DNA of 64,000 nt from Mesorhabditis belari (GCA_958450365.1 CAUEEP010000742.1:4017001-4081000); one strand, 5' to 3'; counted from the first letter of the stretch, positions 33,801-43,595 are shown. A program made the numbers and translations. Notes: generated from the letters alone by a model not told the origin.

Positions 33801-34566
33801 TGGATGAGTGAAATGACTTGAAATTTTGCATGGGTTGTTTTTTTACATTAAAGAAACTAAAAAAATACTTTGCACTGGACTAGCACTTATATCCGGCTCT
33901 AAACTAGCAAAAAACAGGGTGCGTCTATAATTTTTTGACAGAGTGTATGTTTTTCCCCAGAGTCGATTCTACCTAGCCACCAATTTTGCGGGCAATCGGC
34001 GTCCGTTATATGATTCTCTTGTTAGTTTTCATTAGATCAACTTAATTTTGGTAACATTCGATAGGGAATAACGAGGTTTAGTTAATGTTAAATTGGGTTG
34101 ATTGAATATAAATTGAGAGTACGATGACGGTTTAGTTATCTATTAGAAAATGGATTAGTTGAAATGTTGAATGTTAGTTGAATAATTGTAAGATACTAGA
34201 CATTAGATATGAGCGCTACAAGCCTGTACAAAGCTACAAGCTACAAACCTGTACAAAGCTACAAGCTACAAGCCTGTACAAAGCTACAAGCTACAAGCCT
34301 GTACAAAGCTACAAGCTACAAACCTGTACAAAGCTACAAGCTACAAGCCTGTACAAAGCAGTTTATGTTAGAAAATTGGGTTTATTGAATATAAACTGAC
34401 ATTTTGATGACGGTTTAGTTGTCTAAATGTCTAAATGGAATAATCATTTCAATCATTTTCGAATCAATTCTCCATTTTCAAATCAATCCCACACATTTCT
34501 AGGCACATCCACGATTTGGACTACATGAAAGCTGCCATGCTTGCCTCGTTTGATCAATTCGATTAA
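27803..34566 (+). CDS. Secreted 14-cysteine protein, possibly CPG4-like
   Basis: Eight exons: 27803-27863, 29005-29138, 29183-29300, 30177-30230, 30660-30738, 30853-30928, 31332-31411, 34503-34566. They total 666 nt and give 221 residues ending TAA, all in phase with GT/AG introns. The N-terminus (FRFAFLFGVLFVLITA) is a signal peptide, so the protein should be secreted. The rest has 14 cysteines, several spaced in pairs such as CTKKC, CSQKC, CKDKC and CSTVC, and no membrane segment. Spacing recalls the nematode chondroitin proteoglycan 4 or DUF19-type domains, but I could not verify this. An ATG further upstream in frame (codons from 27701, non-ATG start) is less likely because it would bury the signal. 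AATAAA follows at 34596. Intron 1 (1.1 kb), intron 3 and intron 7 (3.1 kb) are loaded with repeats, and intron 7 holds a Tc3-like transposon. Confidence 0.85.
28447..28870. repeat. Palindromic dispersed repeat in intron 1
   Basis: A short hairpin (GTCAAAGTTGATCGACTT and its complement near 28634-28682) sits between two inverted copies of a block with CTATATCTCGACTTCCAGC, GAATCCTCATCAAATTT and AAAGTGCAATTTGT. The same module is at 30958-31290, in intron 6 and exon-flanking sequence of the same gene, and a fragment lies at 38822-38860. Confidence 0.8.
29510..29985 (+). repeat. Partial exon 3 and intron 3 duplication
   Basis: 29581-29661 repeats the last 80 bp of exon 3 (TGCTCGCAAAAATGCGAACG through GAAGAAG and its GTTTGG donor), and the match continues through about 130 bp of intron. 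It has no acceptor, so it is a pseudo-exon. The preceding CAATACTATGTGGTTG block is itself repeated at 29914, and a third exon fragment (GAGCAAACGAAATTCTGGC) lies near 30047. Confidence 0.9.
30340..30560 (+). repeat. Dispersed repeat, single-unit copy
   Basis: Second copy of the repeat at 9491-10080, with one CCTGCAGTTTAGTTAC unit in place of about eight. It is in intron 4 of the secreted-protein gene. Confidence 0.8.
30958..31290. repeat. Second copy of palindromic repeat, intron 6
   Basis: Same module as 28447-28870, with the hairpin motif GTCAAAGTTGATCGA on both sides and the TGTACACTAACCTGTAAG end occurring twice (30958 and 31194). It fills most of intron 6 of the secreted-protein gene and ends about 40 bp before exon 7. 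Confidence 0.8.
31415..31765. mobile_element. Foldback element in intron 7
   Basis: ACGTGTAGAATAGATA with flanking sequence at 31459 is answered by TATCTATTCTACGCG at 31700, and GGCTTTCGAATGACACAAAA by GGTGCCATTCGAAAGTC. The termini carry the CTACAAA/TTTGTAG sequence that forms the minisatellites of the neighbouring palindrome. Confidence 0.65.
32061..32360. mobile_element. MITE, 300 bp, TA-flanked
   Basis: Ends TTAGAAATTCAGCTGCAAAG and CTTTGCAGCTGAATTTCTAA are inverted over about 45 bp and flanked by TA at 32059-32060 and 32361-32362. The core contains a tRNA-like box (minus strand, GTGGTGCAGTGATAGTGCG). The right TA is also the left target site of the Tc3-like element. Confidence 0.85.
32363..33945 (-). 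mobile_element. Tc3-like transposon, apparently complete
   Basis: A 1583-bp element flanked by TA (32361-32362 and 33946-33947). The terminal inverted repeats are about 210 bp. In each, the end motif CTGTCAAAAAATTATAGACG occurs twice in the same orientation (near 32367 and 32544, mirrored near 33756 and 33935), the IR/DR layout of Tc3-type elements with two transposase-binding sites per end. The two ends are nearly identical, which suggests recent insertion. It encodes a full-length transposase. Confidence 0.93.
32622..33649 (-). CDS. Tc3-family transposase, full length
   Basis: Two exons, 33649-33233 and 33194-32622, with a 38-bp intron (donor GTTGGT, acceptor TTTAG) join in phase 0 to 329 residues, the length I recall for Tc3A. 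The start follows a TTTTCAG acceptor by 2 nt. Residues 1-110 form the bipartite helix-turn-helix DNA-binding region (HRIGRSEKCIRTYLK, then RQTVHNVVKRS). The DDE catalytic triad is D144 in IIWSDKKKF, D231 in FMHDNASIH and E266 in SPDLNPIENVWG, giving DD34E spacing. K145 replaces the usual glutamate after the first aspartate; the deleted sister copy keeps SDEKKF. It would cut and paste the element at TA sites in the nucleus. Activity is not proven, but no lesion is visible. Confidence 0.9.
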
Positions 34567-34595
34567 TGCAAAAAAGCACAATGCTAATAATCATA

Positions 34596-34601
34596 AATAA
34601 A
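34596..34601 (+). terminator. Poly(A) signal AATAAA
   Basis: AATAAA 30 bp after the TAA of the secreted-protein gene, the usual position for a nematode 3' UTR. Confidence 0.7.
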
Positions 34602-34864
34602 ATTGTAATCCAACAAATCTCTGTTTCTTTGATTCCTTCAAAAACCCACTAATTACTCGTCAATAGCAACCATCAACAAAAGGGAAAAAGAGCCAAAAAA
34701 TGAGGAGATTTCAATGATTTCTGCGAATTCAATGAATGAATCTACCAAAGCTTTCGAATTTTTTTTTTGAATAACAACAATTTAATTGAGCTAACAGCTT
34801 TCGAAAAAAAATCAAAACGACTTGGCTCGAGCTTGTCATACTTTAAAGCTTTAGGAAAACGAAG

Positions 34865-35565
34865 AACTGATTGGTAGACTCAATAAAATGAATAGTTCCA
34901 ATCGATTGCCCGACCCCGAAAATCCCTGGGTACAAATTTACAGCTCAATATCTTCTAATCTACAAAGCCAAAGAATCCCTTTGTAAATGACTGGCAAGGT
35001 GTTCTTTGTGCGGTTATCGCTCTCCATCTGGCGAATCCCTCTGGTACAAGGTGCTTCCCTGTTCGGCTCGTTAAAGAGAAAGGAGTGGTGAGCAGCTGAG
35101 CCACCTTTGGCCTTTTGGACGTCACTATGTCCAGTCTTTTGGGATCAATTCCTGACTTGAATTTGGCCCTATTTTTGCTACAAAAACTTCTTCCCTACTT
35201 CCTGCTTTTTATTTTCTATTTTCTACTTGCTACTTCCTTTCTAAATCAAAACCATTCAAAATACCCAAGGTTGACTTGAAAAGCTGATTTCATCTTTTAC
35301 CTGACAATTTACTTTTACTGAGAATCGATCGTAATTCAGATTCCTTCTTTAATTGATCGGCTCAACGAAGAAAAGATTGGTAGATTCAATAAAATGACTA
35401 GTTCCAATCGATTGCCCGACCCCGAAAACCCCTGGATACAAATTTACAGCTCAATATCTTTTTCTAACATCTACAAACAAGAATCCCTTAGTGAATGACT
35501 GACAAGGTGTTCTTTGTGTGGCCGGGTAATCGCTCTCCATCTGGCTATGCGTTGCGCTCGTAAAG
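34865..35565 (+). repeat. Two tandem copies of a dispersed repeat
   Basis: Blocks 34865-35065 and 35365-35565 share GATTGGTAGACTCAATAAAATG, TTCCAATCGATTGCCCGACC, TACAAATTTACAGCTCAATA and GGTAATCGCTCTCCATCTGG (quoted in part). Further copies are at 43600-43703 continuing at 44602-44690, at 44745-44890, and a fragment at 24498-24560. No coding potential was found. Confidence 0.8.
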
Positions 35566-36330
35566 CTTGATTCTTTTAGCATTGATCTAAATATGTGACA
35601 AGTTTTTGAAACAAGCATCACTGTGATCTTTCATTGGCAAAATTTAACCTAAACTCGGTACATTTTCACAATCATTTCACTGAAACTCCACTTAATCGAA
35701 TAACTTTTCTTCTTTAATTTCATTTTTATTGTGTCGGCCTTTCCACAATCATTTCTTTTTATCATTTTTTTTGAATTCACAAGAGATTCTTCTTCTTTTT
35801 GTGTCTATTCACTGTTCCAAAGTCCCCTCTTTCCATTTCTCCAATTTCTCAGAATTCCTTCCTCAAAATTGGTCTCTTGATCAAAAGAAAAGACATAAAT
35901 TTACTAGTTTTTTTCCATTTTTCTCATTTTCCTACCAAATTTACAATGATTTATAGTTCCCTTTTTAAGCTAATCATTCTGAAACTAAAATTGCTTCAAG
36001 TTTTACTACAGCTAGCCGCCTGTAATTAAAGGCTGCCATTTTTCTTCCGAAATTCTTCGTTTTTAAGAAAAGCTATTATTTTATTTTTCATATTTTTCTC
36101 AATTTAATCTATAAATTGTTTTTTTTACTAAATAATCTAAGATTTTTTTTGTTTAATATTAAAAAGTTTAAATTTACATTCTTAATGAACATTTCGAAGA
36201 ATCGTCCGTTTTTTGAAAAGATTTTCCCAATCCAATCAAGCAGCTAAGATTACGATCAGCTGAGAAACAAAGTTCGACTTGATTTCTGTCAAGACTTTGG
36301 AATTTTATTCATCTTTTTTCTTCATCTTTC
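35566..36330. other. No recognised feature
   Basis: T-rich sequence. The open frames at 35729-36029 are pyrimidine-rich and lack splice context. Confidence 0.4.
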
Positions 36331-36334
36331 TTCA

Positions 36335-36708
36335 TGACTCGGCTTCACCAGAAAGCTTGGCTTTTCGCCAGCTTCTGAAATCCCATATATCCCATAATCC
36401 CGTCAATCATATAACAAAACCTAATTGAAAAAACAAAAAGCTACTAGGTATTTGCATAAAAACTGACATATTTTAATCCCTGAATACTCAACCTTTAATT
36501 TTCTTCATCCTTTTTCTTCATCTTTCTTCAAGTCAGGTTCAAGCGCTCGGCTTCACCAAAAAGTTTGGCTTTTTGCCTGAACTTACGTCTCTGAAATCCC
36601 TGTCAATCATATAACAAAACCTGATTGAAAAAAACAAAAAGCTATTAGGTATTTGCATAAAAACTGACTTATTTTAATCCCTGAATACTTAATCTTTAAT
36701 TTTCTTGG
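36335..36708 (+). repeat. Tandem duplication, about 185-bp unit
   Basis: CTCGGCTTCACCA, CAATCATATAACAAAACCT, AGGTATTTGCATAAAAACTG and TTTAATCCCTGAATAC occur in order twice (from 36338 and 36548). Confidence 0.88.
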
Positions 36709-37220
36709 ATCTCTCAAATCTCCGCTTTTTCTTCTCTCCTCAAACTTTACGAGAAAATCATTTTCTCGTAAACTACCAGGTTACCAGAACTACCAGGTTT
36801 CAGGTTTTGATCTCAAACTGGATCCGAAGAAATTTTGCTGGCTTATGGCTGAGATTCACGCGAGAAAATCATTTTCTCGAATTTCTACCGTATAAAATTA
36901 GCACAATTTATGAATTTTCTTAACGATTAAAGGAATTTCGAGTCAAAATTAGTCTTTTCTCTCAAGAGAATTCACTCCACAAATTTCTAAGCAAAAAAAA
37001 AGAAATCGAAAAAGATTTGGAATTGAAAGATAGATTAGACCAATTAAACATTTCAATACATAATTAGATACAAAAGAACTCACGTACCCAAGAAATAAAA
37101 CTAAAAAAAAGAAAACAAATTTCGATTTGGATTCAATTTCCAGAAAATCCCCTAAACTTTCAAATTTCTTACCCTGTTTTAATTGAAAAATTCAAATCTA
37201 TTACTCAAAATTCGTCATTA
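36709..37220. other. No recognised feature
   Basis: GAGAAAATCATTTTCTCG occurs at 36750 and 36862, a short perfect hairpin. No gene supported. Confidence 0.45.
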
Positions 37221-37222
37221 TA

Positions 37223-38319
37223 CACTCTGTCAAAAAATTATGGACGCACGTTTTTGTGTGCTGTTTTTTGCTAGTTTAGAGCCGGACATAAGTGCTAGTC
37301 CAGTGAAAAGTGTTTTTTTAATTTCTTTATTGTAAAAAAAACAACTCATGCAAAATTTGAAGTCATTTCACTCATCCAAAGTACTTTATCGTACAAAAAA
37401 CGTTTTAACAGCTGTCAAAAAATTATAGACGCACTTTTCTTTATCAAGAAAAAGTTAACAGAAATAAAAATAACAACACAAACCAAATAAATTAATAATC
37501 CTTCCAATATCCTCGAAAATCATCAGCACCATCAAGTTTGAACTTCTTTTCGTCACTCCAAATGATCTAAACATAAAATATATAAGAAATACTAGTAAAC
37601 CAACTCCCTCGCATTTGGTCTTCTGGTTCTTTTGAGTGAAATCGATACGGGCGGCTTTATGGTCCTTTGTAAGTCGTGGAGCTTGCTTCATGAGTTTGTA
37701 TTTGAGTATTGTAGATCGTTTGACAACGTTGTGCACAGCTTGGCGAGTGACCGGAAGCTTCATCTCCTTGCGAATCTCTTCGAGTGATGTCGGCGTGTTG
37801 GAAAGACGTCTCGTAATTGCGCGTTCGTCTTGATCGGTCAACTTTTCCTTCCGGTCCCGTGTTTCTTTCTTCTTAGGAGTCACTTTGGTCTTGAGATACG
37901 TGCGAATACACTTCTCAGAACGTCCGATGCGATGAGCAATGTCCCTTTTTGAGTGACCAAGCGTGTGGAGCACATCGACACGCGTTTTTTCCACCACATC
38001 CAGTTGTTTTCCAAGTGGCATATCTGAAAATGTAAAAACATTTATAAACATAATTAATAAGCAAAAAAAATGAGAAAAAACTAACAATTATCAATAGAAT
38101 AAATCATCAAATAAAAGTGCGTCTATAATTTTTTGACAGCTGTTAAAACGTTTTTTGTACGATAAAGTACTTTGGATGACTTGAAATGACTTGAAATTTT
38201 GCATGAGTTGTTTTTTTACAATAAAGAAACTAAAAAAAATACTTTTCACTGGACTAGCACTTATGTTCGGCTCTAAACTAGCAAAAAACAGGGTGCGTCT
38301 ATAATTTTTTGACAGAGTG
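37223..38319 (-). mobile_element. Internally deleted Tc3-like copy
   Basis: A 1097-bp sister of the element at 32363-33945, flanked by TA. Both terminal repeats with doubled end motifs are kept. Relative to the complete copy it lacks about 498 bp, corresponding to 32630-33127, with an AAT microhomology at the junction. It should be mobile only if transposase is supplied in trans. Confidence 0.93.
37492..38021 (-). pseudogene. Truncated Tc3 transposase
   Basis: Exons 38021-37605 and 37566-37492 use the same start and intron as the complete copy and join in phase, but the deletion ends the frame at TAA after 163 residues (FRGYWKDY). The DNA-binding region and D144 (SDEKKF) remain; D231 and E266 are gone. 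If expressed it could bind element ends without cutting; that is inference. Confidence 0.88.
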
Positions 38320-39150
38320 TATTAGCCAACCAAGTCTCGTGTCTTCTTGGAATCAATTTTCTTTTAAAAAGCGCCTTTTCTAAACCCTTTTCCCATTATT
38401 GTAGCTTGAGAAGAAAATATGTGGTTTCTTCCGGAAATTACACCCTTTTCCCCTTTCAAAAATCTCTTTTTATCAACTTTTTCTCTTTAAAAATTTCAAT
38501 ATTTGTTTAAATTAATAGGAACTTTCAGTTTTACATGTTTTCGAAAGTTTTTCCCTCTTCTGATATCGATTTTATAATATACTTTGTGCCAATGAATGCA
38601 AATTTTCACCTTTCTGTGTATCTTTCTTTATTCTGGCAAAAGAATAATATACTTTGTGTTAATGAATGCAAATTTTCACCTTTCTTGTATCTTTCTTTAT
38701 TCTAACAAAAGAGATTGCCAATTTTCTTCACAGTACACTCAACAACTAATGACAATGAAAATGTTCCTTATGAGATTTCGTTATAGAAAACCACAATTTA
38801 TTTCATACACTCTAGGGTAAAAACATAGAGAAAATCTGTGTCAAAGTCAGACTACCTACCTGAAAGGGTCGATCCACTTAACAACTTTCACACGATGAAA
38901 GGAAAGCGGAAAAAAAGTAAACCACGTCAAATGAACAACAGTTACCTTATATAGGCTTTAACACAAGATATTCAGTTAGCTTTAACACAAGATATTCAGC
39001 TAACAAGCTACAAAACAATAAATGATTTGGGGCGCGAAATAGAATGGATTTCCCCAATACTTTTCCAATTTTTAGGCTGGCAGAGTTAGGTAACTTTTTA
39101 GCGGCTATTCGCCACATTAGATATAAATTAACTTCAACTAGCGAGCTTTC
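38320..39150 (+). other. No gene; short tandem duplications
   Basis: A 66-bp unit with AATATACTTTGTG and AATGAATGCAAATTTTCACC occurs twice (38575 and 38645). 38822-38860 is a fragment of the palindromic repeat of 28447-28870. The rest is unrecognised. Confidence 0.6.
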
Positions 39151-39154
39151 TCTC

Positions 39155-39265
39155 AAACTATCAAACTTTCTTGCTTACTTTGACAGCGTCCAACTAGCTT
39201 CTGTTTAAAAACTCTCAAACTTTCTTCCTTACTTTGACAGCGTCCAACAAGCTTCTGTTTAAAAA
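39155..39265 (+). repeat. Tandem duplication, 57-bp unit
   Basis: CTCAAACT(A)TCAAACTTTCTTGCTTACTTTGACAGCGTCCAAC-type unit occurs twice, each followed by AGCTTCTGTTTAAAAA. Confidence 0.75.
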
Positions 39266-39775
39266 AATACTACCTTTCCCAAATAATTAGCAAGATGTTC
39301 TACTTGCAAATACGTTAAAGAAAATATAATGCGCGTTTTCTTAGATCTAACAATTTGTTCGATAAGAAAAGCAAATATCGATCAATAATTCACCACTTTT
39401 ATCGACTTCTTCTCATCTATTTAATTCCATTTGTAAAAAATTGAGGATTTTTAGAGCCAAAAAAGTTGTCGACCACTTTTTTTGACTTGAGCATGATCAT
39501 TGAACTTTTCTCTTATAATAATATTCTATGTCCTGAATAAAGTATCTATTATAATAAACTGTTTTAAGGACTGAAACAAAAAAATAATTTAACGGGGCAA
39601 GTAAGGCAGGAGAGTAAGGCACATGAGGGAGCAACTTCTAGCCTAGCTCGTCAATTCTTTTTTGAGTGACTTTTGTAGTGTGGACAAAATCGAACCTTTG
39701 ATGGATTGAAGCATCGTTTCTTTCAAGCATCGTTTACTTTTCTTTAACTAATTTCTTTAAAACATCGTTAACTCT
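39266..39775. other. No recognised feature
   Basis: AT-rich unique sequence; TCCTGAATAAAGTATCTAT at 39531 also occurs at 13802, a short shared end of unknown meaning. Confidence 0.4.
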
Positions 39776-39789
39776 AGGCAATTGCTTTG

Positions 39790-39960
39790 AATAAAGATCA
39801 GCAATGTTTTGATCAGCAAAGCAATTGATCAGGAAAGGAATTGATGAGCAAAACAATTGATGAGCAAAGCAATGGATCAGCAATGTTTTGATCAGCAAAG
39901 CAATTGATCAGCAAAGCAATTGATCAGCAAAGCAATTGATCAGCAAAGCAATTGTTCAGC
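39790..39960 (+). repeat. Minisatellite, 16-bp unit
   Basis: GATCAGCAAAGCAATT repeats about nine times with variants such as ATGAGCAAAACAATTG. Confidence 0.88.
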
Positions 39961-39965
39961 TAACT

Positions 39966-40318
39966 CATAGTGCGCGCAGAGTTCCACCAGCAACAGAGCA
40001 ACAGAGCATTATTTTCTTTTCATCAATATCAGGTTTGGGAATTGTTTTTTCGGCAGATAGCTGTTTGTTCTTCCTTTTAAAATTCTCGTAATTAATCCAA
40101 GTTTCATCAAATGTCAAAATCGAATCCGAAAAGTCATATTAACTTTACAGGACTGACGTTGAGACGACGTCAATCAAAAATTGAAGATCTATGAACGTTG
40201 TTTTGTTGTGCAGAGTCAACGGGAGTGTCTAGAGTCTTTCCACCATTTCCTAGTTCGCGCAAATGATTGTCGATTGTCTTCTGATCAACATCAAACATTT
40301 CTGCAAGCTCGTGAATTC
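39966..40318 (-). pseudogene. Mariner transposase fragment
   Basis: The minus strand encodes a mariner-type HTH segment (ELAEMFDVDQKTIDNHLREL), then a frame break with stops, then the first catalytic region with TFDETWINYENFKRKN and IPKPDIDEKKIMLC, typical of mariner catalytic cores. The other two aspartates are missing and the copy stops at the 16-bp minisatellite. No element ends are recognised. The plus-strand 153-codon frame over 40181-40642 is its antisense shadow plus low-complexity sequence. Confidence 0.78.
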
Positions 40319-41090
40319 AATGGAAGTTGGATTAAAGTGAATTTCAATTCTAATTCAATTACAAATTCAATTCAAAACATATTTTCTCCTCAACTGAATA
40401 CGTTTTTCCTAAAATCGACTCCCAACAAGAATCCATTTTTTTCCCATTATCACGTAAACATATTTTCCAATCCGATCAACTATTTTCAACTCAATCAAGC
40501 GAATATATTCAGACTTTTACTTACAAAAGCTATAAAAGGCCTCTCAATTGATCAATCATGTGTGAAAAGTTTCCTTTTCCCGTGGAAATACATTCGCACA
40601 TCTAAAGCGCTCATTTCCTTTTCGCCTGCTTTTAAAATATAAATAATTTACCAAGTATGATAAATCGTATGATATAAGTATGATAAATCGTCTTTCGCAA
40701 AGCTGCTCACTTTTCTATTTTTATTTACTTGATGAAGTCAGAATTGAACAAAATATTCATAGATCTTCAATTTTGCATTTGTTTTAGCTTTTCGAATGCC
40801 AAATAACGGAATTGTTAGACTTTATAAATAGATTTTTATGACTAAATATATAGTAATCATGAAATACTGCAAGAGTATCCCAGAATCTCTAATTCTTTTT
40901 ATGAAATTGTTATGGAAAGTTGATTTTGGAGTGGTTTTTTTGTGCGCGCCAGTTTAATGCACTCAATTTCCAAACAGAAAAATGAACAGCTTCTTCAGAA
41001 ACAGACAAATACAACAGCAGATTCTAGCTGAGTTGAAAAATCAAAGTCGTATTGCTTCAACAAAGCTTCAACTTTAAAGTTAGCCTAGAT
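40319..41090. other. No recognised feature
   Basis: AT-rich sequence; no terminal repeats for the mariner relic and no supported exon. Confidence 0.4.
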
Positions 41091-41091
41091 T

Positions 41092-41288
41092 TAGCGTATT
41101 TTCTCCAATAGTATGAGTGTTTTATGGTTTCTAGGTTTTCGCAGAAACTCAACACTCTAATCCCCACTAGATCTCATCGTCAGCTACATTTTCCGACCCC
41201 ACATCGATAGGTTCTGATAAGCGGTTCTCGAGATTTCGAGGAATTTAGGTGAAGCTTAGGGAGCACTACTATTAGAGAAAATACGGTA
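41092..41288. mobile_element. (TA)CCGTA MITE, TAGTAGTGCA family
   Basis: Copy of the 22605 family with core CTCGAGATTTCGAGGAATTT and TATCGATAGGTTCTGATAAG in inverse orientation, ending CTATTAGAGAAAATACGGTA. Its right 45 bp is the outer part of the palindrome around the Tc1-like element. Confidence 0.85.
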
Positions 41289-41336
41289 TTTGTTTAGATT
41301 ACATTGACTTTACTTGATATAATTATTCTACTTATA

Positions 41337-42698
41337 CAGTGCCGCCCAAAGGTAATGCCCCCCCCCCCTTAAAGGCCCCCTTTTCAGGTTTTTCATATAA
41401 AACAAATGCACAGAATAATATTTTTAAAGACAAAATCTAGTTTTCTCATAAATATGCATAAATATTTTGGTTTCAGCTCATTTTGAATGCTTTCTAGAAG
41501 ATGACAAAAAAAAGGAAATTTAAGGTCGCTCAAAAGTAATGGTCCCCTTGCCAATGCTGTAAAAGTTTTCGAGGCGTAAAAGATATTTATTCAACAAAAA
41601 CAGTATAAATAGAACCAAAATCGAAAAAGAACTAGTATTTTGTATTTTGACCTTTTGCATGAATAGTAGCCTAAACTCGCCGAGGCATCGATTCAACAAG
41701 CTTTTTGATACTCCTGCGTCAATTTTTGCCCACTCTTCTTGTAATTTCCGGTACAAATTATCAGAATTTTTTGCTTTATATCCTTGGCATTTTTTCTTTA
41801 AGTACTTCCATCCATACTTCCATTGCATCGGGGCTCTGAGCAGGCCATTGAAGAATGGACACGCGATTTCGATTGAACCAATTTTTAGTCTGTTGGGCTG
41901 TGTGTTTGGGGTCACGATCCTGTTGAAAAGTCCATCCGTTAGGCAAATTTTGCTTAGCATAAGGCAACATATAATTTTCCAAGATATCCACATACTTTTC
42001 GGCATTTGTGATGCTTTTTTCTGATTTTTCTTTGAGATAAGCGGCTTCTTTGAGCCATTCTTTGAGCCAATAATCCAGAATCGACAAGTCTTCACTTTAT
42101 AGTAGAAATGGAAAGTTGCACACCATCGGGATGTGGAGTATTTTGCAGAATTTCGCTGTTAAACGAGGATTCGATTTACTTTCGAGAACGAGCATTCCGT
42201 CATATCTTTCGTCAGTAATTTTGTTGCGTCCTTTCTTGTACGTGAACTCCAAAACCTTTTTCTTTTTGTAGGCACGATTCCAGCGCTTTGCCGTAGTGAA
42301 TGGGATTCCAAAACTTCTTGCCGCTCTTTTGACACTCGATCCAGAGGAAACCTTATCGAGAAGAATTTTGCGTACAGCAAGCGGATAATATTTCTTGCCC
42401 ATATCTGAAAAAAAAAATCAAAATAAATTAGAAATAAACTATAAAATTAGAAAAAAATTGATTTATGAAAGTTGTCCAACACAAACGCTTAGGGGGCGAT
42501 TACTTTTGAGCGAGCCTAAGCTTTCTTTTATGTGTCACTTTTTAGAAAGCATTCAAAATGAGCTGAAACCAAAATATTTATGCATATTTATGAGAAAACT
42601 AGATTTTGTCTTTAAAAATATTACTCTGTGCATTTGTTTTATATGAAAAACCTGAAGAGGGGGCCTTTAAGGGGGGGCATTATCTTTGAGCGGCACTG
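41337..42698 (-). mobile_element. Tc1-like element, defective
   Basis: A 1362-bp element flanked by TA (41335-41336 and 42699-42700). Ends are CAGTGCCGCCCAAAGG and CTTTGAGCGGCACTG, with inverted repeats of about 190 bp. A poly-C tract of variable length lies in the left repeat. The encoded transposase is broken. Confidence 0.88.
41640..42402 (-). pseudogene. Tc1-like transposase, frameshifted
   Basis: The start at 42402 follows a TTTTTCAG acceptor by 2 nt, as in the Tc3-like copies. The first frame gives the HTH region (VKRAARSFGIPFTTAKRWNR) and then stops near 42097. The middle region with the first aspartate is missing. Other frames give the second-aspartate motif QQDRDPKHTAQQTKNWF and WPAQSPD, after which a deletion removes the glutamate motif, and then a tail with KYLKKKCQGYKAKN. 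At least two frameshifts and two deletions; non-functional. Confidence 0.85.
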
Positions 42699-42776
42699 TA
42701 TAAGTAGAATAAGTAGAATAGTTAGTAGAATAAGTAGAATAGTTATATCAAGTAAAGTCAATGTAATCTAAACAAA

Positions 42777-42860
42777 TACCGTATTTTCTCTAATAGTAGT
42801 GCTCCCTTAGCTTCACCTAAAAGTTTAAGGGGGGCCATTACCTTTGAGCGGCACTGTAGA
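42777..42860. mobile_element. MITE end fused to solo Tc1-like end
   Basis: A truncated (TA)CCGTA MITE end (42777-42822) joins directly to AGGGGGGCCATTACC and TTTGAGCGGCACTGTA (42827-42859), an isolated terminal repeat of the Tc1-like element. Confidence 0.8.
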
Positions 42861-43595
42861 TTGTAAATACTTGTAAGAGTATCCCATTTTTGCAACTTTA
42901 CTTGGCAAGACGATCGTTTTATTAAAAATTTCATTATACGGATTTCTTGTGGGAAAAAACCTTGTTTCTTTAATCTTTACTTGTCTTTTTCTTTTCAATT
43001 TTCGAGTAAAATGTTTCATTGCACCTGTTCCATAATTTTACTCTGAGAACTCTTTCTGCTTTTTTTTTTGAACTCACAGTTTCAGAAGTTTTATAGTTTT
43101 TCAATTAAACCTTATTTAATTAGATTTTCAGCTTTACGGTGAATCTTACATCATTTTTTTTCCTTCTCAGCGACGTTTATTTTACTTTCCCTAATCGATT
43201 TTTCTAATTGATTGTTGTGAAGCGAAAAGAAGAGAAACGAGCAAAGATTGGGGTGAGTTTTTGATGAATTTTCATGTAGTTTCTTACAAATTTATCGCAA
43301 TTCAAAAAAGATCTTAATCTTGAACTTGAAAACAATAGCGATTCGCTTGAGTGAAAAAAATTTCATTTAAAAATTTGGAAATGATTTATTCATCGCGTTA
43401 CAATCTGGAAAAATGTACTGGATCTGCGATAGTTTTATAATTAGAATGTATTCCTATTTTATTTTCAAAAATCAAGCTACCAGTTTGCATCTAATCAGCT
43501 CAATTCCAATATAATTAGCTGAGTTTCTTTAATGATATCAAGCTGATCGGATAAACATTGGTACTTCTGGAAATAGAACTGGAAGTAGTTCTGAA
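42861..43595. other. No recognised feature
   Basis: AT-rich unique sequence with no supported exon. Confidence 0.4.

Larger units (their letters stand above)
31735..34360. repeat. Long inverted repeat split by two insertions
   Basis: Left arm 31735-32058 and right arm 33948-34360 are inverted copies. For example AGTCGATTCTAC near 33960 answers GTAGAATCGACTC near 32034, and GATGACGGTTTAGTT answers AACTAAACCGTCATCG. The outer tips are minisatellites of TACAAGCTACAAGCCTG (about six units, 34205-34358) and its complement (about three units). A MITE (32061-32360) and then a Tc3-like element (32363-33945) occupy the centre. It is all inside intron 7 of the secreted-protein gene. Confidence 0.85.
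41244..42822. repeat. Palindrome enclosing a dead Tc1-like element
   Basis: Arms 41244-41525 and about 42505-42822 are inverted. Each arm is, from outside in, a MITE end (CTATTAGAGAAAATACGGTA), a spacer with GATTACATTGACTTTACTTG, and the Tc1-like terminal repeat. The right spacer has extra copies of AGTAGAATAAGTAGAATAG. Confidence 0.85.

Noticed and set aside
40181..40642. 153-codon plus-strand frame
   Set aside because: Its first part is antisense to a mariner transposase relic and the rest is N/F-rich; no homology or splice sites.
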